DNA of 64,000 nt from Thiothrix sp. (GTDB taxonomy: Bacteria > Pseudomonadota > Gammaproteobacteria > Thiotrichales > Thiotrichaceae). Positions 44,424-52,952 of this stretch are shown one piece after another. The stretch spans positions 1 to 64,000 of the forward strand of contig JAGRJD010000023.1 in the NCBI GenBank assembly GCA_020442915.1. The letters run 5' to 3'. Both the position numbers and the translations under genes were made by a program. The notes beneath the pieces were generated by a model. The model did not search any database, had not been told where the DNA came from, and worked only from the letters and a program-made list of their open reading frames with translations. Position 1 is the first letter of the stretch. The number at the start of each line of letters is the position of its first letter.

Positions 44424-45764
44424 TCAGGCGAAAGGGCCGGAAGCAATGCGCGCACGGATGGTGGTCTGGACATGACGCTCCACACCCGGTTTCCGCGAAC
44501 CACCGTTTTCCTCACCCCAGACGATTTCAACCTCGGTACCGTCCCTGGCATCCGTTTCGTTGATCATGGCCAGCGAAATCCAGCCGCGCACATTGGCGGT
44601 GTAAACCGGATACAGCGAAACCCCGACCATTTTTCCGTTCAACATCACTTTGTCGAACGGCAGGGTGGCGTAATGGGCCGCCGGCATTTCCATGAATTTG
44701 TAGCGCTCGCCGGTGCTGAACATGCTCTGGAACACCTTCATCACGTCGTCCGGGTTCCACTTCAGCCATTTCTTGGTGCGGTGCGGCTGATCCTGCATTT
44801 TCTGCAAGGCCTGCTTGCCAATGAATTCATGGTCTTCAAACTTGATCAGCTTGCCGTAGCCCAGATCCCAGGGGGTCTGGTAATAATCTTCAATATTGTC
44901 GGAGTAGAAACTGCCGCCCAGTGAGGCATTGGCCTCAAAGCCATTACCGCTTAACCATTCACGGTAAGCCTTCATCTTTTCGCCTGAATAGATGGCCGGA
45001 GTAGGTGAGGGAATCCAGCCCGATTCGTGCGCCACGGTGGAATAGGTGCGGCTGCCGCCCAGCTTCAGGCCCAGGTCTTCGCCGACGGACTGGAGGGTTG
45101 CGATCACGCCATCAATTTCCTCCATCGGCCCCCAGAACTCCAGGCCGGGTGCGCCTGACATGCGGTGGTTCAGGCCGGTGACCTTGTACTTGCCGATCTT
45201 GAACTCGGCCATGCTGAAGAACGGGATTTCCGGCATCGGGCCACCATTGGCACGCTCAAAAATCTGGCTGGCGGTCGGGCCTTGTACCTGAAGGCGGAAA
45301 CGGCTGCGCTGGTTGGGGTTGCTGACACTGCGCTCGTCACGGCGTACTTTCACGTCATAATCACCGGTCACGGCGTTGTATTCCACCCAGTTGGGTGTGG
45401 CTGGCCGCCCCACAATGCTGACCAGGTTGTTGTCCTGATGGAACAGGATGCTGTCACCGATCACATAGCCGTCAGGGTTGCAGCACACGATCTGCTTGGC
45501 CTTGTTGACCGGGAAATTCTTGTAGCCATTCACCGAGACATCCGACAGCAGGCGATAGACATCAGGCCCCTCGAAAAAAGTGTCGGTCATGTGGTAGGAC
45601 TGATTGAAGAGCACCGCGCCCTTCATCCACGATTCCTGCTCGTCGCGCCAGTTGCTGTACTCGCTTTGCACCGGAAAGATATAAGGGCCAACCTGCGAGT
45701 TGCGCAGCATTTCCACTGCACCGCCTGATTGGTTGATCTTGTCTTCAAGGGAAAAACCGGACAT
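44424..45764 (-). CDS. THF-dependent O-demethylase, LigM/DesA-like (GcvT superfamily)
   Basis: Transfers a methyl group from a methylated compound to tetrahydrofolate. The 446-residue length and segments such as AVEMLRNSQVGPYIFPVQ, SNWRDEQESWMKGAVLF, ESGWIPSPTPAIYSGEKMKA, LGGSFYSDNIEDYYQTPWDL and VWGEENGGSRKPGVE closely follow what I recall of vanillate/syringate O-demethylases LigM and DesA, and are unlike glycine-cleavage GcvT or DMSP demethylase DmdA. First gene of the operon, with an excellent GGAGGAGG ribosome site. The true substrate may be a methoxylated aromatic acid or another methylated carboxylate; no ring-cleavage genes are nearby. Confidence 0.85.
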   Translation of the reverse strand: MSGFSLEDKINQSGGAVEMLRNSQVGPYIFPVQSEYSNWRDEQESWMKGAVLFNQSYHMTDTFFEGPDVYRLLSDVSVNGYKNFPVNKAKQIVCCNPDGYVIGDSILFHQDNNLVSIVGRPATPNWVEYNAVTGDYDVKVRRDERSVSNPNQRSRFRLQVQGPTASQIFERANGGPMPEIPFFSMAEFKIGKYKVTGLNHRMSGAPGLEFWGPMEEIDGVIATLQSVGEDLGLKLGGSRTYSTVAHESGWIPSPTPAIYSGEKMKAYREWLSGNGFEANASLGGSFYSDNIEDYYQTPWDLGYGKLIKFEDHEFIGKQALQKMQDQPHRTKKWLKWNPDDVMKVFQSMFSTGERYKFMEMPAAHYATLPFDKVMLNGKMVGVSLYPVYTANVRGWISLAMINETDARDGTEVEIVWGEENGGSRKPGVERHVQTTIRARIASGPFA

Positions 45765-45899
45765 GGATTACCTCCTCCTTTGGGTCTGAAATGGTCCTTT
45801 CACTCACATCTCCAGTCAGAAGATTCATGAATGGTGAGTGCATGACAGCCATATTATCGATGACGTAGCGCGAAAAAAAGCGGCATATCGCGTGATCAC

Positions 45900-45918
45900 T
45901 TATTCCAGTCTGGAATAA
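45900..45918. promoter_or_regulatory. 19-bp palindrome, probable LysR operator
   Basis: TTATTCCAGTCTGGAATAA is a perfect palindrome around a central T, in the 218-bp gap between the divergent demethylase operon and the lysR gene. It contains an ATTCC-N5-GGAAT core and sits 65 bases before lysR, a usual place for a LysR recognition site controlling both directions. Confidence 0.7.
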
Positions 45919-45982
45919 ATAGAAGCGTTGTTCAGCAGTGTCGTTTATGATGGTGTGTCCGGTGTCTTGAGCAGGAATCATC

Positions 45983-46891
45983 ATGGATACACTCACCAAC
46001 CTCAAAACCTTTGTTGCCGTTGCCAAATACGGCGGCTTTTCCGATGCGGCCCGGCAACTGGATGTGGTGCCCTCCGTGGTCGCCAAGCGCATCTCCCAGC
46101 TTGAACAAAGCATGCAGACCCGTCTGTTCCAGCGCTCGACGCGGCGCGTGCGCATTACCGAGGCTGGTGTGCAACTGTATGGGCGGGTTCCTGGCCTGCT
46201 GGCCGAATTTGAGGAGGTGGTCAGTAGTGTGCAACGCGATGACAAGAAGCTCGAAGGCCATATCCGCATCATGGCACCGACCACCTTGACCCTGATGCAC
46301 CTGAGCCAGACCTTCAGCGCCTTCATGGCACAACACGAGCGCATTACCCTGGAAATCGCCCTGGTTGACCTTTCCAGCAACCCCGAAGAACAAGCCTGTG
46401 ACCTGGCCATCAGCGGCAGGGTTGCCAGCTACGAGGGTGTGATTGACCTGCCGTTATGCTCAACGCAGCGTGTGCTGGTCGCTGCGCCCGATTACCTCGG
46501 GAAACATGCCCTCACCTTGAGCCATCCCCGTGAACTTATTGAGCATCCGTGCCTGGTGTTTTCGCCTTCGGGCAAGTGCTGGAATTTTCAGGGTAAGCGG
46601 GGAGTGCGTTCGGTGGAGGTGACTCCGCGCCTGCTGGCTGATGACAATATCACCTTGCTGCATGCCGCCATCCAGGGGCTGGGGATTGCGGTATTGCCAA
46701 ACTATATTGCGGCGGAGGCGATTGCCAACGGTGCCCTGGAACATCTGCTGCCCGACTACCCATTGCAGGAAACCTGGTTTCGGGCTTATGTCCCCAAACG
46801 GCGCTTGCAGATTGCCCGCGTCCAGGCCCTGATCGACTGGATAACGGCAGACCTCAAGCAGTTTTCCGAGGGTTGGCGGCTGGAAGCTTAG
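45983..46891 (+). CDS. LysR-type regulator of the demethylase operon
   Basis: A 302-residue LysR-family activator. The N-terminal winged helix has NLKTFVAVAKYGGFSDAARQ and VVAKRISQLEQSMQTRLFQR; the effector domain includes RIMAPTTLTLMHLSQTF, GVIDLPLCSTQRVLVAAPDYL and LLHAAIQGLGIAVLPNYIAA. It is divergent from the demethylase-C1-TRAP operon and shares the palindrome, so the inducer is probably the transported substrate or a product. Glutamine is encoded by CAA in several places (at least six), unlike the CAG-biased flanking genes, a hint of transfer. Confidence 0.93.
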   Translation: MDTLTNLKTFVAVAKYGGFSDAARQLDVVPSVVAKRISQLEQSMQTRLFQRSTRRVRITEAGVQLYGRVPGLLAEFEEVVSSVQRDDKKLEGHIRIMAPTTLTLMHLSQTFSAFMAQHERITLEIALVDLSSNPEEQACDLAISGRVASYEGVIDLPLCSTQRVLVAAPDYLGKHALTLSHPRELIEHPCLVFSPSGKCWNFQGKRGVRSVEVTPRLLADDNITLLHAAIQGLGIAVLPNYIAAEAIANGALEHLLPDYPLQETWFRAYVPKRRLQIARVQALIDWITADLKQFSEGWRLEA

Positions 46892-46900
46892 GGCTGTTTT

Positions 46901-47533
46901 TCAGTGTACCCATTCCATAAAGCAGGTCAGGGCCTGATTCGCCAAGGTCAGCAGCCCGGAGACCTCCAGCTCACCGGTACGGGCGGGGAGCAGAAACCGG
47001 CGTGGTGTGGCCTGAAAGTCATAGCCTTCCAGACGCTCGTATTCCCAGGGAAACGGCAGCTGAAGCTGGGCCGGCAGCACATCCTGTCCTTCGCCATCCT
47101 CGATGCGCAGAAACAGGCGTATTCCCTGCTCCGGATCAATGCGCACGCGGGTGTCCATCTCGAAGACCCGCCGGCGCACGCCGGTATAGGAATAACAGCG
47201 GCAGAAAGCCCGCTCACGCCACAGACGCCCTGGTGACGGGTCGCCATCATAGTTGGCCATGCTTTCCATGTCCCAGGCCGAGTTTTCATCCATGCCGTGC
47301 CGCTCCAGTGCCAGTTTCCAGCTGGTATCCCACAGCTCCAGTAGCAGCAGGGCAAAGTCGGCCCGCACTTTCAGCGCTGCCAGACGGGCACTGTGATAGG
47401 TGCGGACATCCTGCCAGCCCAGCCCGGCGGGCAGGTGCTCATCCGTTTGTTCCAGCAGGTGCTCCACCACGGAGCGTAGCGAAGGGTCGTTGAAATAATC
47501 CTGCAGGCTGTCAGGAATGCTGATGGCTCTCAT
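46901..47533 (-). CDS. Hypothetical protein, 210 residues
   Basis: I do not recognise this protein. It is soluble, acidic and rich in Arg, Leu and aromatic residues, with no signal peptide and no membrane helix. Distinct stretches are AGLGWQDVRTYHSARLAALK, FALLLLELWDTSWKLALERH and RERAFCRCYSYTGVRRRVFE. It overlaps the next upstream gene by 23 bases, so the two are probably translated as a pair and may act together. Confidence 0.7.
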   Translation of the reverse strand: MRAISIPDSLQDYFNDPSLRSVVEHLLEQTDEHLPAGLGWQDVRTYHSARLAALKVRADFALLLLELWDTSWKLALERHGMDENSAWDMESMANYDGDPSPGRLWRERAFCRCYSYTGVRRRVFEMDTRVRIDPEQGIRLFLRIEDGEGQDVLPAQLQLPFPWEYERLEGYDFQATPRRFLLPARTGELEVSGLLTLANQALTCFMEWVH

Positions 47534-48365
47534 GTGGGCTCCCTGAATGAACGGTTATGGTATCCCACAGGCTGCGCCGGAAGCGGGCAAAGCCGGTTCC
47601 GAAACGCAGTGCCTGCCGGGTGATCCGGGTCTCCCAGCACTGCAGCAGTGCAGGCCAGGGGGCAAAGTGCCAGTAGCGACGGTAATAGTGGTTGCCCAGC
47701 AGGTGTACCGAAGGGCGCTCCTGCAGGCCAAGCACAAAAAACCAGGCATGCTGCTCCAGGGCTGCGGCTGATCCCAGCTGCTGCAAGGCATGGCGTTTGG
47801 CGGCTGGAAACTGGTCGTAACGGGTCGGGCGCTCAAACTGGCAATCCAGTACCACAACCCGCTTCCCCCCCTGGTCCGAATGCCAGCTCAGGGCCAGCAG
47901 TACACTGCCATGCCGCCCCTGTTCCAGCCAATCTGCCTGTGCCGAGCGCAGGAAAGCCTCCCGTTCCGCCAGCAGCACTGGACGAACGGCAGCTGCTGTC
48001 TCTGCCGTTTGCAGCAGGGCCTGCAGCAACAGCCAGCCGACCGGGCGTACCTGATTCAGAAACTGCATCAGGCCTCGCATCAGGCGCACTCCGTCCCATG
48101 GCAATTCCCAGTCGGGCGACTCCTGGCGCAGCATGTGTTCAGGCGAATGCAGATCACCCAGCCCCGGCAGGTCCAGCAGGCGCTGACTTACCGGGTAGTC
48201 GCCGAAATAGTCCGGACAGCGTTTGGCCAGTATCGGCATGAAGCGCTCAAATGTGCTGAGGGCAAACGGCTGCATGTCCCTGACGGCTGCCGTATTCCAA
48301 AGCTGATGGGTATCAATGCGCCCTGCCAGCAGCTGATAATCCGGTGTCTGCGTTGTTGCTACCAT
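47511..48365 (-). CDS. Hypothetical protein, 284 residues
   Basis: Unrecognised soluble protein, partner of the gene it overlaps downstream. Start 48365 has an AGGA site; the frame reaches 48428 without one. Features include LWNTAAVRDMQPFALSTFER, a Trp/Leu-rich middle (PVGWLLLQALLQTAETAAAV), SVLLALSWHSDQGGKRVVVL and LLGNHYYRRYWHFAPWPALL. The segment VVVLDCQFERPTRYDQ with acidic residues after a beta strand is faintly nuclease-like but not enough to name. Confidence 0.68.
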   Translation of the reverse strand: MVATTQTPDYQLLAGRIDTHQLWNTAAVRDMQPFALSTFERFMPILAKRCPDYFGDYPVSQRLLDLPGLGDLHSPEHMLRQESPDWELPWDGVRLMRGLMQFLNQVRPVGWLLLQALLQTAETAAAVRPVLLAEREAFLRSAQADWLEQGRHGSVLLALSWHSDQGGKRVVVLDCQFERPTRYDQFPAAKRHALQQLGSAAALEQHAWFFVLGLQERPSVHLLGNHYYRRYWHFAPWPALLQCWETRITRQALRFGTGFARFRRSLWDTITVHSGSPHESHQHS

Positions 48366-48536
48366 TCTGTCCTGGCCTTTATGGTGAGGTATCAAATTTT
48401 GCCCGTTCTGTGGGGCTGGCTCAATCAACCGTACCGGTACGGTGCTGAAATTCAGCAGTCATGGTCTTTGCTGCGCCGCACACAGGGGTCTGCTATGATG
48501 CCTGGAATCAAGTGAGCATAAGACCGGAAGGGGCCT

Positions 48537-49583
48537 ATGAGTATGGCAGATCCAATCACCACCGAGCTGCATTTCCCGTTTCCCGATGCACCGGCACCGG
48601 GACAGTTGTTTGAGGTCAGTGATGGCCTTTACTGGCTGCGCATGCCGTTGCCGATCCGCCTGAACCATATCAACCTGTGGCTGATGGAGGGGGAGTCGGG
48701 TTTCAGCATCGTGGATACCGGCTGGGCCACGGATGAAAACATTGCGATCTGGGAGCGGGTGGCTGCGGAGCGTTTTGTCAGCAAGCCGGTCCGGGAAATC
48801 GTTGTCACCCACATGCACCCGGATCATATCGGGCTGGCGGGCTGGCTCAGCAAGGTGCATGATGTGGAGCTTTTCATGTCACGGGCCGAGTACCTCAACT
48901 GCCATCTGCTGTTGAGCTACACGCATGAGGATGCACCGGAAGAGGCGACTGGCTTTTATCAGGCCATCGGCTACAGTGAAGCCCAGTTGCACAACTACCA
49001 GGCTCATTTCGGCAAGTTCGGCCAGTTTGTGCGTTCCCTGCCGCATGCCTACCACCGCCTCAAGGAGGGTGATGAGGTGTTGCTGGGGGACCGGCGCTGG
49101 CAGGTCATTATCGGGGAGGGGCATTCCCCCGAGCATGTGTGCCTGTACAGTCCCGAGCACCGGTTATTGATTTCAGGCGATCAGCTGCTGCCCAGCATTT
49201 CCTCCAATACCAGCGTCTGGCCTTCCGAGCCGCATGCCAATCCACTGGAGGAATGGCTGGCTTCCTGCCGGAAGCTGAGCCGGCTGATTCCGGATGATGT
49301 ACTGGTGCTGCCGGCCCATGGTCTGCCGTTCCGGGGGGCCCGTGTCCGCCTGGAGCAGCAGATGCGGGAAATTGAAGAAAATCTGGAGCAGCTGCTGACG
49401 TTCTGCGACAAGCCGCGCCGGGTGGTCGATACCTTTCCGGTGCTGTTCCGCAGTGAAATCACCAACAGCAACCTGATGATGGCTGCCGGGGAAGGTCTGG
49501 CCCATCTGCACTGCCTGCAGGCACGCGGGCGGGTCCAGGTCGAATATCGGGACGGTGTGGGTTACTGGCAGCGTATTTCATAA
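48537..49583 (+). CDS. Metallo-beta-lactamase-fold hydrolase
   Basis: A 348-residue cytoplasmic protein of the MBL fold. The metal motif is THMHPDHIGLAGW (HxHxDH), followed by EGHSPEHVCLYSPEHRLLIS (third His) and GDQLLPSIS (bridging Asp), and LPAHGLPFRG as the last ligand. A C-terminal helical region (about residues 260-348) resembles the extra domain of glyoxalase II-like or thioesterase-like members. A GGAAGGGG site precedes the ATG. Substrate unknown; the phaC gene follows after 243 bases. Confidence 0.9.
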   Translation: MSMADPITTELHFPFPDAPAPGQLFEVSDGLYWLRMPLPIRLNHINLWLMEGESGFSIVDTGWATDENIAIWERVAAERFVSKPVREIVVTHMHPDHIGLAGWLSKVHDVELFMSRAEYLNCHLLLSYTHEDAPEEATGFYQAIGYSEAQLHNYQAHFGKFGQFVRSLPHAYHRLKEGDEVLLGDRRWQVIIGEGHSPEHVCLYSPEHRLLISGDQLLPSISSNTSVWPSEPHANPLEEWLASCRKLSRLIPDDVLVLPAHGLPFRGARVRLEQQMREIEENLEQLLTFCDKPRRVVDTFPVLFRSEITNSNLMMAAGEGLAHLHCLQARGRVQVEYRDGVGYWQRIS

Positions 49584-49663
49584 GGCAATCAGGTATGATC
49601 CTGAATGATTATGGTTGTCAATTAATTTTACTGGTTAATCAAAAAAATTAATTAATTCAATTC

Positions 49664-49692
49664 TTGTGCTGTGCACAAAAACCCTTATTATG
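49664..49692 (+). promoter_or_regulatory. Possible phaC promoter with overlapping palindrome
   Basis: TTGTGC (49664-49669) and TATTAT (49686-49691) are 16 bases apart. The -35 is one arm of TTGTGC-TGT-GCACAA (49664-49678), so a repressor bound there would block the promoter. It lies 135 bases before phaC in an AT-rich gap. Confidence 0.45.
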
Positions 49693-49826
49693 TGATTTAA
49701 CGACTTGTCGGCTAAATGCGACAAGCAGATTCAGAGGGTGGTGCTGTGCTGCCACCTGTTCGGGCAGGCACCCCGAAAATCATCGTTCCTGTCCCGATCC
49801 AACCGTTGATTAAGAGAGGTTAAACT

Positions 49827-51617
49827 ATGGGCACACCCGCTCAAACCCAGGCCGCCGGCCACTTCAGTCCGGTAGCGCTGCAGGCCAATCTGCTCAAGGC
49901 CACCCTGTTATGGAAGCAGTTCTGCAGCCGCATGATCGCCGATTACCTGCAGGGGGATAACCAGACGGTCAGTAATGAGGCCTTTACCCGTGCGGTTTCC
50001 CAGTGGGTCGCCAGTCTGGCGGCCAATCCGGTACCGGTGTTTCAGGCTGGTGTGAACTACCTGACAAATCAGACCCAGCTCTGGCAGGGCATGGCGGCGC
50101 GCATGGCCGGTGTGGGTGATTTCCCTCTCAGTCTTCACAGCAGTCGTGACCGCCGTTTCAAGGATGAAGCCTGGCAGAGCAATCCGCTGGGTGCCATCAT
50201 GATGCAGTCCTATCTGAATTTTGCCGACTATTGGAAGTCGCTGACCCAGGTACAGGATGGAATGGCGGAAAATGATGCAGAAAAGGCCCGCTTCCTGATC
50301 AACACCATGGTGGATGCGCTGGCACCCAACAACTATGCCATAACCAATCCGGAAGTCTGGAATGCCGTCCTGGCAAGCAATGGCGAGAATCTGGTCAAGG
50401 GCATGGAAAACCTGCTGCAGGATTTCCAGCAGGGTGAACTGCGCATCCGCATGACCGATACCGAGGCTTTCGAGGTCGGGCGTGATATTGCCACAACACC
50501 AGGGCAGGTCGTGTTCTGTAACGAGCTGCTGGAGCTGATCCAGTACAATCCGAGCACGCCGGACGTACATAAAACGCCGCTGCTGATTGTGCCGCCCTGG
50601 ATCAACAAGTATTACATCCTGGACCTGCGTGAAAAGAATTCCTTTGTCAGATGGGCAGTGGAGCAGGGTCATACCGTGTTCATGATTTCCTGGAAAAATC
50701 CGGGTAGTGACCAGAAAGACCTGAGTTTTGATGACTACCTGAAGTCCGGCACTCTGGCTGCCATGGATGCCGTGGAAAAAGCCACTGGCGAGCGGGAGCT
50801 GAATCTGGCTGCTTACTGTCTGGGGGGGACGCTGGCAGCGGCAACCCTGGCCTACCTGAATGCCCGGAATGACCAGCGGGTCAAGAGTGCTACTTTCTTC
50901 ACCACCCTGATTGATTTTTCCGAGCCGGGTGAAATCGGTGTCTTTCTGGACGAGCAGCAGGTCAGTGCGCTGGAAAAACTCATGGAGGCCAATGGCGGCT
51001 ATCTGGATGGCAAGAACATGGGGGCTGCCTTCAACATGCTGCGGGCCAATGACCTGATCTGGTCCTTCTTTGTCAACCTTTACCTGCTGGGCAAGGAGCC
51101 GGTGCCGTTTGATCTGCTGTACTGGAATTCGGACAGCACCCGCATGCCGGCTGCCATGCACAGTTTTTACCTGCGCAACATGTACCTGAATAACTGCCTG
51201 CAGGAGCCTGGTGGCATTACACTGCTGAATACCCCGATCGACATCAGCGCCGTCCAGACCCCGGTGTATTTCGTCTCCGCCCGTGATGACCATATTGCGC
51301 CCTGGAAAACCACCTATCTGGGTGCACAGCTGTTTGCCGGTCCCCGGCGCTTTGTGCTGGGGGAGTCCGGTCACATTGCCGGTATCGTCAATCCGCCGTC
51401 TGCCAACAAGTACGGTCACTGGGTCAATGATGACCTGTCCGGTGATGCTGATGACTGGTTTGCCGGAGCAGGCAGGGTGGACGGCTCCTGGTGGCTGGAC
51501 TGGGACCAGTGGGTGAAGCAGTACGAGGGAGAGCCGGTCGAGGCCCGCAAGCCGGGTGATGGTGCACTCAAATCCCTTTATCCGGCTCCCGGCACCTATG
51601 TGCTGGAAAAATCCTGA
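49827..51617 (+). CDS. phaC: Class I poly(3-hydroxyalkanoate) synthase
   Basis: Polymerises hydroxyacyl-CoA into storage granules. The 596-residue length fits class I synthases. The lipase-like box is AYCLGGTLAA with the catalytic Cys near residue 331; the Asp is in SARDDHIAPW (about 487) and the His in GESGHIAG (about 516). The N-terminal segment TRAVSQWVASLAANP and PPWINKYYILDLREKNSFVR are typical. It overlaps the thioesterase gene by one base. No phaA, phaB or phasin gene is seen in the window. Confidence 0.96.
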   Translation: MGTPAQTQAAGHFSPVALQANLLKATLLWKQFCSRMIADYLQGDNQTVSNEAFTRAVSQWVASLAANPVPVFQAGVNYLTNQTQLWQGMAARMAGVGDFPLSLHSSRDRRFKDEAWQSNPLGAIMMQSYLNFADYWKSLTQVQDGMAENDAEKARFLINTMVDALAPNNYAITNPEVWNAVLASNGENLVKGMENLLQDFQQGELRIRMTDTEAFEVGRDIATTPGQVVFCNELLELIQYNPSTPDVHKTPLLIVPPWINKYYILDLREKNSFVRWAVEQGHTVFMISWKNPGSDQKDLSFDDYLKSGTLAAMDAVEKATGERELNLAAYCLGGTLAAATLAYLNARNDQRVKSATFFTTLIDFSEPGEIGVFLDEQQVSALEKLMEANGGYLDGKNMGAAFNMLRANDLIWSFFVNLYLLGKEPVPFDLLYWNSDSTRMPAAMHSFYLRNMYLNNCLQEPGGITLLNTPIDISAVQTPVYFVSARDDHIAPWKTTYLGAQLFAGPRRFVLGESGHIAGIVNPPSANKYGHWVNDDLSGDADDWFAGAGRVDGSWWLDWDQWVKQYEGEPVEARKPGDGALKSLYPAPGTYVLEKS

Positions 51618-52042
51618 TGACGGCAGTGCAGCCGGAAGGGGAACGCAGGCAGGCCCATACCTGCGTTCTGCCCATGCGCTGGGGGGACATGGATGCCTAT
51701 GGCCACCTCAACAACGTGGCCTATTTTCGTTTCATGGAAGAAGCCAGGGTGCGATTGCTGGATGCGATGCAGATCAGCGATATTGAAACCGGGCGTGAAG
51801 CCCCGGTGGTCATCAATGCCGGCTGCACCTTCCTGAGCCAGCTTGCCTATCCGGATGACATCCGGGTCGTGTGTCTGGTCGGCGAACCGGGGCGCAGCAG
51901 TTTCATGATCTGGTACGAACTGTACAGCAGTGCCCAGCCGGATCAGCCCGCTGCGGAAGGCTATTCCAAGGTGGTCTGGATCGACCGTGAGACCAACCGT
52001 TCCGTCCCGTTGCCGGCACTGATCCGGCAGCAATTGGCCTGA
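51617..52042 (+). CDS. Acyl-CoA thioesterase (4HBT hotdog fold)
   Basis: A 141-residue hotdog-fold thioesterase of the YbgC/FadM type. MRWGDMDAYGHLNNVAYFRF contains the catalytic Asp (D-x-x-GHxNN) and is diagnostic. The ATG overlaps the phaC stop (TGATGA), so the enzyme is co-translated with PHA synthase, perhaps to trim acyl-CoA during polymer metabolism, which is an inference. Confidence 0.93.
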   Translation: MTAVQPEGERRQAHTCVLPMRWGDMDAYGHLNNVAYFRFMEEARVRLLDAMQISDIETGREAPVVINAGCTFLSQLAYPDDIRVVCLVGEPGRSSFMIWYELYSSAQPDQPAAEGYSKVVWIDRETNRSVPLPALIRQQLA

Positions 52043-52174
52043 ACTCTCTGCATTCTGCATATTTTTTGGGTGTATTTCATGCACTTTTCAAGGGTTTCCG
52101 CAGGTACGGAAGCCTGAATCCGGCTTGAATAGGCTATACTTTTCCCGTGTCAGTTCAGGATCGGGGAGGGAGCA

Positions 52175-52816
52175 ATGGAACCACAGACAGAAAGCGAAGC
52201 AGCCGGCGTCAGGGCATCCCGGGATGTGATGCAGATTTCTGCTGCAACCGACAAAGCCCTGAAACGCCTGTCGGAAGCCAGCAAGGATGATGTCAAGGGC
52301 GTTGCTGCTTCCCAGATCGAGCTGCTGTCCCGTTTTTATGACCTGTCCCTGACCCAGGCCGGGCACAGTTTTCGCTGGGCACTGGTGGCCAGTATTGTCG
52401 GCTTCCTGTTTTTTGTGGCAGCGCTGGGCGTGGCCATGACCTGGGGGGACGGCGAATTTTCCGGGGTGGCCCGCATTGCCACCATCGGCGGGGTGATTTC
52501 GGAGTTCATTGCCGGAGTCAATTTCTACCTGTATGGACGCACCCTGTCCCAGCTCACCCTGTTTCAGGGGCGGCTGGAATCCACCCAGCGTTTCCTGCTG
52601 GCCAACAGCCTGTGTGAAGCACTGGGTGAGGAGCATCGTGATACCACCCGTGCCCAGCTGATCAATCAGCTGATCCAGTCCGGCCGTGATCGGGATGCGG
52701 ACCTGCCTGACTCGCCACGCCGACGGCGTTCGGCACCGGAAGCCGAAGCGGTTTCCGGGCTGCCTTCAGCGCCACCACCCCCATCACCTGCCGCCGCTTC
52801 AGTTGCTGCCAGCTGA
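52175..52816 (+). CDS. Two-helix membrane protein, TRADD-N-associated TM-like
   Basis: A 213-residue protein: helical N-terminus, two transmembrane helices (about 66-87 and 98-120), then a cytoplasmic tail with a basic patch and an Ala/Pro/Ser-rich end. SQIELLSRFYDLSLTQAGHS before helix 1 and ATIGGVISEFIAGVNFYLYG in helix 2 resemble the 2TM domain described from TRADD-N-containing bacterial conflict proteins; that resemblance is by memory and moderate. A GGAGGGAG site marks the start. It is upstream of lexA. Confidence 0.7.
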   Translation: MEPQTESEAAGVRASRDVMQISAATDKALKRLSEASKDDVKGVAASQIELLSRFYDLSLTQAGHSFRWALVASIVGFLFFVAALGVAMTWGDGEFSGVARIATIGGVISEFIAGVNFYLYGRTLSQLTLFQGRLESTQRFLLANSLCEALGEEHRDTTRAQLINQLIQSGRDRDADLPDSPRRRRSAPEAEAVSGLPSAPPPPSPAAASVAAS

Positions 52817-52854
52817 CAGCCTGTCTCTGAAAAATAGCCGTTGATCGGGAAAAG

Positions 52855-52870
52855 CGAACAAAATACGAAT
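52855..52870 (-). promoter_or_regulatory. LexA-type direct-repeat box 1
   Basis: On the minus strand ATTCGTATTTTGTTCG, with two TTCG elements 11 bases apart. It is the most upstream of three near-identical boxes before lexA. Confidence 0.65.
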
Positions 52871-52890
52871 CAAGATAAAGTTTTTTTGAT

Positions 52891-52919
52891 TTTACAAATT
52901 CGGTTTTGGTTCGCATAAT
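52891..52919 (+). promoter_or_regulatory. lexA promoter (-35 TTTACA, -10 CATAAT)
   Basis: TTTACA (52891-52896) and CATAAT (52914-52919) have an ideal 17-base spacer. Box 2 fills the spacer and box 3 covers the start region, so binding would shut the promoter off. Confidence 0.7.
52898..52913 (+). promoter_or_regulatory. LexA-type direct-repeat box 2
   Basis: ATTCGGTTTTGGTTCG, TTCG repeated with 11-base period, lying exactly between the -35 and -10 hexamers. Confidence 0.7.
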
Positions 52920-52921
52920 GG

Positions 52922-52937
52922 ATTCGTGTTTGGTTCG
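52922..52937 (+). promoter_or_regulatory. LexA-type direct-repeat box 3
   Basis: ATTCGTGTTTGGTTCG, 24 bases after box 2 and spanning the likely transcription start. Confidence 0.7.
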
Positions 52938-52952
52938 GTACAGGAAAAACCC

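Noticed and set aside
44424-45764. DMSP demethylase DmdA
   Set aside because: Length (446) and motifs such as WGEENGG follow LigM/DesA rather than the shorter DmdA.
49908-51419. 503-codon open frame antisense to phaC
   Set aside because: Mirrors the PHA synthase frame; no start signal and no family resemblance.
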